Below, piece by piece: positions 22,735 to 30,601 of a stretch of DNA of 30,601 bases. Both the position numbers and the translations under genes were made by a program. Within the stretch, counting starts at the first letter, position 1. Every line of letters starts with the position of its first letter. The DNA is taken from positions 1 to 30,601 of the forward strand of contig CAMWLX010000005.1 in NCBI GenBank assembly GCA_947175225.1, read 5' to 3'. Origin of the DNA: an uncultured Porphyromonadaceae bacterium (GTDB lineage Bacteria > Bacteroidota > Bacteroidia > Bacteroidales > Muribaculaceae). The notes under the pieces were generated by a model that was given only the letters and a program-made list of their open reading frames with translations, made no database searches and was not told where the DNA came from.

Positions 22735-23868
22735 ATGGCATCATCATATTGGATATATACGGATCTGGTAGTCTTTTGTGTGGCATTATTGCTGACAGGC
22801 ATCATCATACCTCAAATATTACTCATAGCATTCAGAAAGAAACTTTTTGATGAAGTAGATGAACGCAAGATACATAAGGGAATAGTCCCAAGGCTTGGTG
22901 GCATTGCTTTCCTTCCGGCTATAATTTTTTCCATATGTCTGGTGTTGGCAGTCAATATAAGCTTAGGATTATCAGACACATCAGAAGTCTTCTCCGGGTG
23001 GGGAACTTCGATAATGTATCTGATGTGTGCGGAGATGCTTATATTCCTTGTCGGTATGGCCGACGACCTTATTGGAGTGCGATATAAAGCCAAGTTTGCT
23101 TGCCAGATACTCTGCGCAATATTCATATGTGCATCCGGGGCATATATCCACGACATGGATGGATTGCTCTGGATTCATGAGCTTCCTTCCTGGTTAGGGT
23201 GGTGTTTGTCAGGATTCTTTGTAGTGTACATTGTAAATGCAATAAATCTTATCGACGGAATTGATGGCCTTGCATCCGGACTCAGCGGAATTGCCTTGAT
23301 TTATTATGGTATAGTATTCACTATCACGCATGAATGGCTATTGGGATTATTGGTATGGGCTCAACTTGGAACCCTCGTGCCGTTCTTCTATTATAACGTC
23401 TTCGGCAATCCCAACAAGCGAAAGAAAATCTTTATGGGTGACACAGGAGCTCTCACTGTCGGGATGATGCTCTCTTTCATTGCGCTAAGCATGACGAATA
23501 CCAAGACTGCAGACTTGCCTGACCATTACAATCAGCTTGTATTGGCGTTTTCTCCGCTGATAATCCCGGCATTTGACGTAGTGAGAGTGTATTTCCATCG
23601 TATCAGACAGCACCGTAATCCATTCTTGCCGGATAAATGCCATATCCATCATAAGCTGCTTGCGCTTGGCCTAAACCAGAGGGCTTCTCTCTGCGCCATT
23701 TTGCTTTCTGCAGTCATCTTTATGCTGGTCAACATTTCCCTTTCTCCATATGTGGCTGCTACATGGTTGCTGCTCGGTGATATCGTCCTCTGGTTGTGTG
23801 GAAATCTCCTTATCACACGTGCGATCCGGAAAAAAGAAGCGCGTATGCACACATCTTTGTATGATTAA
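22735..23868 (+). CDS. WecA/TagO-like undecaprenyl-phosphate sugar-1-phosphate transferase
   Basis: This 377-aa polytopic inner-membrane enzyme of the MraY/WecA family starts lipid-linked glycan synthesis by moving a HexNAc-1-phosphate from its UDP donor to undecaprenyl phosphate. Motifs are VGMADDLIG (D110/D111), NLIDGIDGLASG (D174/D177) and FMGDTGAL (D236), followed by CHIHHKLLALG, the His-rich loop typical of WecA and not of MraY. There are about ten hydrophobic segments. As first gene of a seven-gene operon with export and assembly genes, it probably initiates the capsule or exopolysaccharide repeat unit. The exact sugar cannot be read from sequence. Confidence 0.93.
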   Translation: MASSYWIYTDLVVFCVALLLTGIIIPQILLIAFRKKLFDEVDERKIHKGIVPRLGGIAFLPAIIFSICLVLAVNISLGLSDTSEVFSGWGTSIMYLMCAEMLIFLVGMADDLIGVRYKAKFACQILCAIFICASGAYIHDMDGLLWIHELPSWLGWCLSGFFVVYIVNAINLIDGIDGLASGLSGIALIYYGIVFTITHEWLLGLLVWAQLGTLVPFFYYNVFGNPNKRKKIFMGDTGALTVGMMLSFIALSMTNTKTADLPDHYNQLVLAFSPLIIPAFDVVRVYFHRIRQHRNPFLPDKCHIHHKLLALGLNQRASLCAILLSAVIFMLVNISLSPYVAATWLLLGDIVLWLCGNLLITRAIRKKEARMHTSLYD

Positions 23869-23888
23869 TTAATTTAGACAGAACGTCA

Positions 23889-24734
23889 ATGAAGATAAAA
23901 TCTATATTGAGCGGCACATTGTTTGCGCTCGTTTTGGCTTGTGTTGCCACAAGTTGCACTACCCCAAAGAACATTACTTATTTCCAAGGGGCAGAAAACG
24001 CAGAAGTATTTGAAATAGTAGAGGCCGCTAATAAGGCCATTAAAGTGGAGCCTTTTGATAAGCTTTCGATTATGGTAAGCTGCAAGGACCCAGCCCTTGC
24101 CCAGATATTTAATCTTAATGTCTTCACAAATACTACATCTCAACGTGCCGGATATAATGGGACAAACGACTACAGAACTTATAATGTAGGGTATAGCGAT
24201 GGTATAAATGGATTTACTGTCTCTGCAGAAGGAACAATTGATTATCCAGTGCTTGGCGTAATAAAGGTGGCGGGAATGACTCGCAGTGAGCTGGCAGCCT
24301 TTATAAAAGGGGAGATAATAGGACGCGGATTGATTAAGGATCCGGTTGTGACTGTAGAGTTTCTCAATGTCGGCGTGTCTGTGCTTGGTGAGGTCTATTC
24401 TCCCGGAAGATATGATATGAATGTAGATGCCTTAACTTTGATGGAGGCTCTCTCTTTGGCAAAAGACTTGACAATACAAGGCAACCGAAACAACATAAAG
24501 GTGCTTCGTAAAGAGGGCGATAAGCTTCAGACCTATGTTGTCGATATTACGGATATAGATGGGCTTGTCAAATCACCCGCTTATTATCTCAAGCAAGGGG
24601 ATGTGATCTATGTAGAACCGAATAATATCAGAAAGCGTCAGACTACCAACAACGGCAACAGCTTGATGAATGTAAGTTTCTGGGTTTCTGTGGCATCTCT
24701 GCTCACTTCCGCTGCTATACTCTTTAAAAATTAA
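23889..24734 (+). CDS. Wza-like polysaccharide export outer-membrane lipoprotein
   Basis: This 281-aa polysaccharide biosynthesis/export family protein has a lipobox ending in ATSC near residue 23, giving an outer-membrane lipoprotein. A poly_export domain follows (FDKLSIMVSCKDPALAQIFN, then GTIDYPVLGVIKVAGMTRSEL), then SLBB-type segments (VGVSVLGEVYSPGRYDM and LKQGDVIYVEPN). The C-terminal hydrophobic stretch (about 258-278) fits the membrane-spanning helix of Wza-type channels. It should carry polymer across the outer membrane. It is shorter than E. coli Wza (379 aa), as usual in Bacteroidales. No Wzc partner adjoins it. Confidence 0.92.
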   Translation: MKIKSILSGTLFALVLACVATSCTTPKNITYFQGAENAEVFEIVEAANKAIKVEPFDKLSIMVSCKDPALAQIFNLNVFTNTTSQRAGYNGTNDYRTYNVGYSDGINGFTVSAEGTIDYPVLGVIKVAGMTRSELAAFIKGEIIGRGLIKDPVVTVEFLNVGVSVLGEVYSPGRYDMNVDALTLMEALSLAKDLTIQGNRNNIKVLRKEGDKLQTYVVDITDIDGLVKSPAYYLKQGDVIYVEPNNIRKRQTTNNGNSLMNVSFWVSVASLLTSAAILFKN

Positions 24735-24752
24735 TCATAGATCTTAAGTCAT

Positions 24753-25481
24753 ATGTGGCTTTTTAAAAATAGGGTCGCTTCGCTTGAGAATAGCGGCATG
24801 ATGACCGGCATGGTGGATTGGCATTCCCATGTCCTTCCCGGAGTTGACGATGGATTTCAGAAGCTTGAGGATTCGTTGGATCTGTTGCGGCATTTCGAAG
24901 CCAAAGGGGTGAAGACACTGTGGCTCACACCTCATATAATGGAAGACTATCCGAATACGACAGAGCGTCTAAGGTCGCGCTTTGAGGAATTGAAGAGAGC
25001 CTGGGACGGCAATGTGGAGCTTCGGTTGGCTTCTGAGAATATGCTCGACCCTCTTTTTGAAGAGCGCTTGGCTGCACGTGATCTCCTTCCAATTGGAGAG
25101 AATGCGGATCATCTTCTAGTAGAGACATCTTATTTTTCAGCCCCTATGGGATTTGACAGGATGATTGATTCTATAATGTCGGCAGGATATTATCCCTTGC
25201 TCGCCCATCCTGAAAGATATAGATATATGGATGAGTCTGACTATAAGAAGCTAAGGGCGAAGGGAGTGAAAATGCAGCTCAATTATGTCTCTCTTGTAGG
25301 AGGATATGGAGAGACGGCTCAAAAAAAGAGCATTTGGCTTTTAAAAAACGGGTATATTGATGCAGTAGGAAGTGATGTCCACAGGCTTAAAAGCAATCAA
25401 GGACTCATCACGCAAAAACCGTCGAAGAAAGAACATCTTGAAATGCTTCTCAGTGTAGTAAGGGATAAGAATAAAATCTGA
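24753..25481 (+). CDS. CpsB/YwqE-type PHP-domain tyrosine phosphatase
   Basis: This 242-aa metal-dependent phosphatase of the PHP superfamily is expected to dephosphorylate tyrosines of a capsule kinase (Wzc/CpsD type). Metal ligands are visible: H24 and H26 in DWHSHVLPGVDDG, H61 in TPHIMED, E95 in ASENM, H152 in LAHPERYRY, and D208/H210 in GSDVH. No signal peptide is seen; cytoplasmic. The start at 24753 is preferred, with later ATGs near residue 16 possible. It sits in the export operon, 18 bases after the Wza-like gene; its likely kinase is not in the window. Confidence 0.9.
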   Translation: MWLFKNRVASLENSGMMTGMVDWHSHVLPGVDDGFQKLEDSLDLLRHFEAKGVKTLWLTPHIMEDYPNTTERLRSRFEELKRAWDGNVELRLASENMLDPLFEERLAARDLLPIGENADHLLVETSYFSAPMGFDRMIDSIMSAGYYPLLAHPERYRYMDESDYKKLRAKGVKMQLNYVSLVGGYGETAQKKSIWLLKNGYIDAVGSDVHRLKSNQGLITQKPSKKEHLEMLLSVVRDKNKI

Positions 25482-25484
25482 AGG

Positions 25485-26726
25485 ATGGATAATAGGATAT
25501 TACTGAGAATGTGTAAGATGTCGGGCTATGAAATGCCCTTCATCCAGGAAGCTTTTGAAGGAGAATGGGTGGTCCCGTTAGGACCGAATGTAGCAGGGTT
25601 TGAGAAGGACCTTGAGAAGTTTCTTGCTTCAGATAAAAAAGTGGTGGCCTTGTCGTCGGGGACAGCAGCCCTTCATCTCGGGCTTTTGGGGCTTGGAATC
25701 GAAGCCGGAGATGAGGTGATGGTGCAGTCGATGACATTCAGTGCATCTGTTAACCCGGTAAGATATGTCGGGGCTATCCCCGTTATGATAGATTCAGAAC
25801 CCTATTCATGGAATATGGATCCCGATATGCTCGACATGGCAATTGCCGACCGAATCAGACTGACCGGCAAACGGCCAAAGGCAATTATAATAGTGTGTCT
25901 TTATGGAATGCCTGCCGACTACACACGACTATTGGAAGTGGCTCAAAAATGGGATATTCCCGTGCTTGAGGATGCAGCGGAGGCTTTTGGATCCTCATAT
26001 GCCGGGCAAAAGTGTGGCACTTTCGGGCGATATGGGGTCTTGTCGTTTAATGGCAATAAGATGATCACTACCTCAGGAGGAGGCGCACTTGTATGTCCGG
26101 ATGATGTGGCAGCAAAGGAAACTATGTATTATGCAACTCAAGCTCGGCTTGGATATGCATATTATCAGCACAAAGATATTGGCTACAACTATAGGATGAG
26201 TAATATCTCTGCCGGAATAGGGCGTGGGCAAATGATGGTGGCAGAAGAGTATATAGCCCATCATCGTCATCGTCAGGCTTACTATAGGGAGCATCTTGGC
26301 AATGCAGCCGGAATCAGTCTTCACGAGAATCCATCAAGCATATATGATAGCAACTTTTGGCTATGTACAGTGCTTATAGACGAATCGCTGAGAATACGTG
26401 GCGAGGAGAATGCATATGCTTCTGCCATCACTTCAACAGTCGGAGGAGCCGGAGGAGTGACCGGACAAGGAACTTCAATTCATACAGATTGCGAACCAAA
26501 TGCCAATGTGGAAGCCATGAGGCTTGGGCTTGCGCAACTTGGAATAGAGAGCCGTCCGCTATGGAAGCCCATGCATAAGCAACCGGTGTTTTCCGATTTT
26601 CCATCCTACGTCAATGGTGTATCAGAAGATTTGTTTCATCGAGGTCTTTGTCTGCCGTCAGGCCCTTATGTGACCGACAAAGATGCCGACCGGGTGATAG
26701 ATGCCATCAAGTCGCTTATAATCTGA
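25485..26726 (+). CDS. DegT/DnrJ/EryC1/StrS family PLP aminotransferase
   Basis: This 413-aa cytoplasmic sugar aminotransferase has its Schiff-base Lys at K192 in SFNGNKMITTSGGGALV. The PLP phosphate-binding stretch is SSGTAALHLGLLGLG near residue 57, and DAAEAFGSSYAGQ (D163) contacts the cofactor ring. The family makes amino-sugars from keto-sugar nucleotides, for example in capsule or O-antigen precursors. Here it lies 3 bases after the phosphatase gene and 3 before tcdA. No matching dehydratase gene is present, so the keto-sugar donor must be made elsewhere. Confidence 0.93.
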   Translation: MDNRILLRMCKMSGYEMPFIQEAFEGEWVVPLGPNVAGFEKDLEKFLASDKKVVALSSGTAALHLGLLGLGIEAGDEVMVQSMTFSASVNPVRYVGAIPVMIDSEPYSWNMDPDMLDMAIADRIRLTGKRPKAIIIVCLYGMPADYTRLLEVAQKWDIPVLEDAAEAFGSSYAGQKCGTFGRYGVLSFNGNKMITTSGGGALVCPDDVAAKETMYYATQARLGYAYYQHKDIGYNYRMSNISAGIGRGQMMVAEEYIAHHRHRQAYYREHLGNAAGISLHENPSSIYDSNFWLCTVLIDESLRIRGEENAYASAITSTVGGAGGVTGQGTSIHTDCEPNANVEAMRLGLAQLGIESRPLWKPMHKQPVFSDFPSYVNGVSEDLFHRGLCLPSGPYVTDKDADRVIDAIKSLII

Positions 26727-26729
26727 ACA

Positions 26730-27461
26730 GTGATGGGTATAGGAGCATTTGATCGGACATCCCTGCTTGTAGGGGAAGAAGCAATGTCGCGCATATCTCA
26801 GACAAAAGTGATAGTCTTTGGTATTGGGGGTGTCGGAAGTTGGGTAGCGGAATGCCTTGTAAGGACAGGAGTGCGACATATTACGCTTGTGGATTCTGAT
26901 GCCGTATCGGTATCCAATATCAATCGTCAGATGCCGGCTACCATCAAGACAGTAGGGGAGATAAAGACGGAAGCTGCCAAGCGAAGACTTCTTGAGATCA
27001 ATCCGGAGGCTGATGTGAAGACAATTGACATGTTTTATTGTGCTGATAATGCTTCTGCAATCGATCTCTCGAAATATGACTATATTGTAGATGCCATAGA
27101 TTCTTTGAAAGACAAGGCACTGCTGATTCTCAATGCCACGAAAAGCGGAAGGAAATTCTTCAGCAGCATGGGGGCAGCTTTGAAAATGGATCCCTCAAGA
27201 GTCAAAGTGGGGGAGTTCTGGAGTGTAAAAGGTTGTCCACTTGCGAGGGCACTGAGAAACAAATTCAAGAGGGAAAAGCTCTTTCCGTCAAGAAAGTTTC
27301 TTTGTGTATATTCCGACGAACTCCTTGAAAATAAAGGCGCAACCTTGGAAATATGCGACTATAAGGCTCGTATCAACGGAAGCCTTTGCCATATAACGGC
27401 AATATTCGGAATGACTATTGCCGGAGAAGTTATAAAGGACATATGTTCATTTGCTGAATAA
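26730..27461 (+). CDS. tcdA: tRNA threonylcarbamoyladenosine dehydratase TcdA
   Basis: This 243-aa ThiF/E1-like enzyme uses ATP to cyclise t6A37 to ct6A on ANN-decoding tRNAs. The nucleotide-binding loop is GIGGVGSWVAE (from residue 31); D55, followed by SVSNINRQ with R66, is the adenylation signature. SSMGAALKMDPSRVKVG and CPLARALRNKFKRE are typical of the TcdA/YgdL group rather than MoeB. Length is near E. coli TcdA (268 aa). The start may be either of two adjacent ATGs (26730 or 26733). Three bases separate it from the aminotransferase, placing a tRNA-modifying gene inside a polysaccharide operon. Confidence 0.93.
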   Translation: MMGIGAFDRTSLLVGEEAMSRISQTKVIVFGIGGVGSWVAECLVRTGVRHITLVDSDAVSVSNINRQMPATIKTVGEIKTEAAKRRLLEINPEADVKTIDMFYCADNASAIDLSKYDYIVDAIDSLKDKALLILNATKSGRKFFSSMGAALKMDPSRVKVGEFWSVKGCPLARALRNKFKREKLFPSRKFLCVYSDELLENKGATLEICDYKARINGSLCHITAIFGMTIAGEVIKDICSFAE

Positions 27462-27488
27462 GACAAGTAAGATACCATTGAGACTGCT

Positions 27489-29042
27489 ATGACAAGCGTT
27501 ATGCTGAAAAAATATGTATTGCGTGTATCGATGATTGCTATAGCTATCATGGTAAACTGTTTTTGTGCGTATGGAGAGGTGTCGATTGCTTACCATGCTT
27601 CATTGTCCGGGCAAGCGTCTTCTAAGTCTTTGGCACCGTATATGCTTGGATCCCGGAATGAAGGTCGCTATGTAGAAGGATCCGGAATATGGCAGGAGGC
27701 CGGCATTGGAAAAGAACTTGACCTTACAAAAAGGTTTAGCTGGAGTGCCGGGGTTGATTATATTGCCGGGGCCGGATCAAAGACATATTATGACAGATGG
27801 ATAGAGGCAGAAGAGAAGTGGACCACACATAGAGCCAAACTTCCCAATATCAGATTGCAGCAATTGTTTGCGCAGGTAAAATTCAGACAGGTGTCTCTCA
27901 CTGTCGGAATGAAATATTCTCATTCAAAGATAGTTGACGACCAATTGTCGTCGGGCGATCTGACACGAAGCAATAATGCGGCTCCGGTCCCGGGCATAGC
28001 CGGAGGTTTCCTTGATTTTCAGAATATCCCATTCACAAATGGGTGGGTGCAGATAGATGGCGAAATCATGTATGGACGCATGATGGACTCCGGGTTTAAA
28101 AAAGCAGAGTTTAATTACTATACCGGAGTGGAAGCCATTAATCTTTGGTATAACTACAAAAGATGCTATTTCCGTACGAATCCTGATAAGAATTTTCATG
28201 TCACAGTCGGTATGCAAGCAGCTTCATTCGATGGTGGAGCTATGTTTTCTTATAATAAAGGAAAGCTTATAGAATCAGATATTCGCGGATTCGGGTGGTC
28301 AGACGTATTTCAGATGTTTTTTCCAAGGCCCGGAGGAGAATCTTATTATGCCGGATCTCATTTGGGGACATGGGATCTTAAGGCGGTCTATAAGTTTAAG
28401 GATGAATCAAAAGTCTCTGCTTACTTTGAATGGCCATGGGAAGATGGTTCAGGGATAGGAAAGATGAATGGCTGGGATGGACTGTGGGGAGTCAAATATG
28501 ATTTTGCCCGTAAGGGAATTATCACAAAGGCTCTCGTGGAGTATCTTGATTTCACTAATCAGTCGGGTCCGATACATTTCGATCCGGACGATGTCGTAGA
28601 GTCCCCTTTAGTTGGTCATGCCCAGGGTGCGGATGACTATTACAACAATGATTTCTATGGGGCTTATACAAACTATGGAATGAGCATAGGCACTCCATAT
28701 CTTGTAGCGCCAATCTATAACTTGAATGGAGTATTGAGATATCAACATACGCGAGCTCGTGGATTTCATGTAGCAGTCGGCGGGAATCCATCTGACCGGT
28801 TGAGCTACCGGGCTATGTTAAGCTATGAAAAGGCGGGAGGATCAGGAAGATTGCCCGCATACAAGCGCCTTGAATCCACATCGGCGATGATAGAGGCTAA
28901 CATGATTCCAATCAAAAAGGTGCCGGGTCTGGAATTGAACGTAAGAGTTGCATTTGATGCCGGCAGCCTTCGTAATAATAATTGGGGAGCCAGGTTGCAA
29001 ATGTCTTACAGTGGTGAATTCAAAATCAAGGGTAAAAAATGA
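27489..29042 (+). CDS. Capsule assembly protein, Wzi family outer-membrane barrel
   Basis: This 517-aa exported protein carries a signal peptide; the ATG at 27489 or 27501 (MLKKYVLRVSMIAIAI) could be the start, with cleavage near AYG. The sequence fits the Wzi family: repeated amphipathic strands and aromatic girdles such as WQEAGIGKELDL, WSAGVDYIAGAG and GMQAASFDGG. E. coli Wzi is a capsule-binding barrel lectin of about 480 aa that helps attach polymer to the surface. It overlaps the following lipoprotein gene by ATGA, so the two are probably translated together. It is co-directional with the export genes, supporting a role in attaching this operon's polymer. Confidence 0.85.
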   Translation: MTSVMLKKYVLRVSMIAIAIMVNCFCAYGEVSIAYHASLSGQASSKSLAPYMLGSRNEGRYVEGSGIWQEAGIGKELDLTKRFSWSAGVDYIAGAGSKTYYDRWIEAEEKWTTHRAKLPNIRLQQLFAQVKFRQVSLTVGMKYSHSKIVDDQLSSGDLTRSNNAAPVPGIAGGFLDFQNIPFTNGWVQIDGEIMYGRMMDSGFKKAEFNYYTGVEAINLWYNYKRCYFRTNPDKNFHVTVGMQAASFDGGAMFSYNKGKLIESDIRGFGWSDVFQMFFPRPGGESYYAGSHLGTWDLKAVYKFKDESKVSAYFEWPWEDGSGIGKMNGWDGLWGVKYDFARKGIITKALVEYLDFTNQSGPIHFDPDDVVESPLVGHAQGADDYYNNDFYGAYTNYGMSIGTPYLVAPIYNLNGVLRYQHTRARGFHVAVGGNPSDRLSYRAMLSYEKAGGSGRLPAYKRLESTSAMIEANMIPIKKVPGLELNVRVAFDAGSLRNNNWGARLQMSYSGEFKIKGKK

Positions 29043-29482
29043 AAAACACATTGATTATAGTGATATCCTTATTGCTTGGACTGTGTGGATGCACACAATA
29101 TAATGGGCATATAGGGCCAATTTTTGGGTCATGGTCTCTTATTGAGATTTCGGAAGATGGTGTTGCTTTGAAAATGAAAGAAGAGACTACTTTCAGTTTT
29201 CAAAACCAGATAGTCGAGGTCATCAAAAGGGAGGATTCCTCATTTTCAACAACATATAGGTATGGTAATTTTGAGAAGACCGACAATTTGCTGATTCTAA
29301 AGTTTCAGACCAGTCCGACATCAACCGGCAACACTGCATATATGACCCCGGATTGGATATATCTTCCCCTTGATGAGACTTCCATACCCATGGATATTAA
29401 AGAACTAAATGGGAAAAAAATGGAGCTTGTATTGACATCGGGACCTAAAACTTTGCAATATACTTTTGTTCGTACGTGGTAA
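29039..29482 (+). CDS. Small lipocalin-like lipoprotein coupled to Wzi
   Basis: This 147-aa lipoprotein has a signal peptide ending in LCGC (about Cys18). The mature part begins TQYNGHIGPIFGSWSLIEI: G-x-W is the lipocalin-like opening strand. Repeated strands follow, ending in QYTFVRTW. It fits Bacteroidales lipocalin-like domain proteins, a small beta-barrel fold; no ligand is known. The start lies within the wzi-like gene's stop (ATGA). Because nothing else separates them, a partner role in capsule assembly or surface binding is a reasonable inference, not shown. Confidence 0.75.
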   Translation: MKNTLIIVISLLLGLCGCTQYNGHIGPIFGSWSLIEISEDGVALKMKEETTFSFQNQIVEVIKREDSSFSTTYRYGNFEKTDNLLILKFQTSPTSTGNTAYMTPDWIYLPLDETSIPMDIKELNGKKMELVLTSGPKTLQYTFVRTW

Positions 29483-29504
29483 GTAGCATTTTTGCGAGCT
29501 ACTT
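29481..29504 (+). terminator. First hairpin after the polysaccharide operon
   Basis: AAGTAGC (29481-29487) pairs with GCTACTT (29498-29504) around a 10-base loop, overlapping the lipoprotein stop codon. It has no T-run, so it may instead protect the mRNA end. Confidence 0.45.
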
Positions 29505-29523
29505 AAGCTGAAAAGCTAAATGG

Positions 29524-29553
29524 AAAAAGTCCGATGCATTGCACCGGACTTTC
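29524..29553. terminator. Bidirectional terminator between convergent operon and fba
   Basis: AAAGTCCG (29526-29533) pairs with CGGACTTT (29545-29552), with A-rich sequence before and T-rich sequence after it. It sits between the lipoprotein stop and the fba stop, which converge, and can serve both. Confidence 0.8.
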
Positions 29554-29579
29554 TGTCAATTTTTTTACTGCTCTTTGAA

Positions 29580-30581
29580 TTATTCAGCTTTTCCGTCTGA
29601 ACCGAGCACGTTGAGAATCTTGTGCTTGTAGAGTTTCTCCATTTCATCACGAGCCGGACCGAGGTACTTACGTGGGTCGAATTCACCCGGCTTTTCAGCG
29701 AGGACCTTGCGCACAGCAGCAGTCATAGCCAGACGGCTGTCGGAGTCGATATTGATCTTGCAGACATCCATCTTAGCAGCTTTGCGGAGTTCCTCTTCAG
29801 GGATACCGATAGCGTCAGGAAGTTTGCCGCCATATTCGTTGATGATGTCGACATATTCCTGTGGCACTGAGCTTGAGCCGTGGAGCACGATTGGGAAGTC
29901 AGGAAGCTTCTCTTCTACAGCCTCAAGCACATTGAATGCCAATGGAGGAGGAACGAGGCGGCCGGTCTTCGGGTCGCGTGTACACTGCTCCGGAGTGAAC
30001 TTGTAGGCACCGTGAGAAGTACCGATAGAGATAGCGAGGCTGTCGCACTGAGTGCGAGCTACGAACTCGATCACTTCTTCCGGGTCAGTGTATGTGTGAT
30101 GGTCTGAGCTGACTTCATCTTCTACGCCTGCGAGGACACCGAGTTCGCCTTCTACAGTCACATCAAACTGATGAGCATAATCTACTACTTTCTTAGTGAG
30201 TTCGCAATTGTCTTCGAAGCTGAGGTGGCTACCGTCGATCATAACGGAAGAGAAACCGTTGTCGATGCAGTCTTTGCAAGTTTCGAATGTGTCACCGTGG
30301 TCGAGGTGAAGCACGATTTCCGGCTTTTCCCATCCGAGGCTCTTGGCATATTCTACAGCTCCCTGAGCCATGTAGCGGAGAAGAGTAGGATTAGCATAGT
30401 TGCGAGCACCCTTTGACACCTGAAGGATAACAGGGCTCTTTGTCTCAGCAGCAGCCTTGATGATTGCCTGGAGCTGCTCCATGTTGTTGAAATTGAACGC
30501 GGGGATTGCATAGCCACCGTGTACGGCCTTTGCAAACATCTCGCGAGTGTTGACAAGACCAAGTTTCTTATAATCTACCAT
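29580..30581 (-). CDS. fba: Class II fructose-bisphosphate aldolase
   Basis: This 333-aa cytoplasmic zinc enzyme splits fructose-1,6-bisphosphate into glyceraldehyde-3-phosphate and dihydroxyacetone phosphate. LHLDHGDTFE carries the catalytic Asp (D94) and first Zn His (H95); VEGELGVLAG carries the conserved Glu loop. LAISIGTSHGAYKF and PIVLHGSSSVPQE hold the other Zn His residues and the phosphate-binding loop. The - strand start at 30581 has an AGGTAAA leader; its promoter lies beyond the window edge. Genes around it converge, so it is not linked to the polysaccharide operon. Confidence 0.97.
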   Translation of the reverse strand: MVDYKKLGLVNTREMFAKAVHGGYAIPAFNFNNMEQLQAIIKAAAETKSPVILQVSKGARNYANPTLLRYMAQGAVEYAKSLGWEKPEIVLHLDHGDTFETCKDCIDNGFSSVMIDGSHLSFEDNCELTKKVVDYAHQFDVTVEGELGVLAGVEDEVSSDHHTYTDPEEVIEFVARTQCDSLAISIGTSHGAYKFTPEQCTRDPKTGRLVPPPLAFNVLEAVEEKLPDFPIVLHGSSSVPQEYVDIINEYGGKLPDAIGIPEEELRKAAKMDVCKINIDSDSRLAMTAAVRKVLAEKPGEFDPRKYLGPARDEMEKLYKHKILNVLGSDGKAE

Positions 30582-30601
30582 TTTACCTAAAACATTTATT
30601 G

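Noticed and set aside
1..30601. CRISPR array, riboswitch or rRNA
   Set aside because: The only tandem arrays have 7-, 10- or 12-bp units without spacers. No known riboswitch core or rRNA sequence was recognised.

Overview
The window looks like a chromosomal segment from a gut Bacteroidales bacterium, most likely family Muribaculaceae. That placement is inferred from gene families and promoter style, not from a marker gene. Supporting signs are Bacteroidota-type promoters (TTTG, about 20 bases, TAnnTTTG) before yidC, the tRNA-Pro and the polysaccharide operon; A-rich leaders without clear Shine-Dalgarno sites; an Mfa-type fimbrial locus; DUF3575, DUF3868 and DUF1573 proteins; an Rpn-type PD-(D/E)XK protein with an EEGR-repeat tail; and a tRNA gene without an encoded CCA.

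Region 1 (1-12622) is a fimbrial locus on the + strand. It starts with an AT-rich region holding a 15-bp perfect inverted repeat, then a 408-aa protein built from six helix-turn-helix-like modules. Next come a small outer-membrane barrel (DUF3575), a DUF3868/OmpA-like/TPR envelope protein, a very long Mfa1-type fimbrillin, a FimB/Mfa2-type anchor, a 592-aa accessory lipoprotein ending in an Ig-like domain, and a 1188-aa probable tip adhesin. A strong hairpin terminator closes the locus. Hairpins lie between the major subunit and the anchor, where they could set subunit ratios.

Region 2 (12623-19950) holds an Rpn-type nuclease gene with a 12-bp repeat tract, yidC with a near-ideal promoter, a 234-bp nested inverted-repeat element, a NapH-like polyferredoxin, a composite tandem-repeat tract, and an overlapping thyA-folA-glycosyltransferase operon.

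Region 3 (19951-22545) holds tRNA-Pro(UGG) on the - strand with its own promoter and terminator, two translationally coupled DUF1573 exported proteins, and the MeaB GTPase.

Region 4 (22618-29553) is a seven-gene polysaccharide operon: lipid-linked sugar-phosphate transferase, Wza-like export lipoprotein, PHP-type phosphatase, DegT-family aminotransferase, tcdA, Wzi-like barrel and a small lipoprotein. No Wzc-like kinase is present. The window ends with class II fructose-bisphosphate aldolase on the - strand.

The most interesting parts are the six-module HTH protein coupled to the fimbrial locus, the short tandem repeats placed at gene starts and stops, the nested inverted repeat after yidC, and the small lipoprotein coupled to Wzi.
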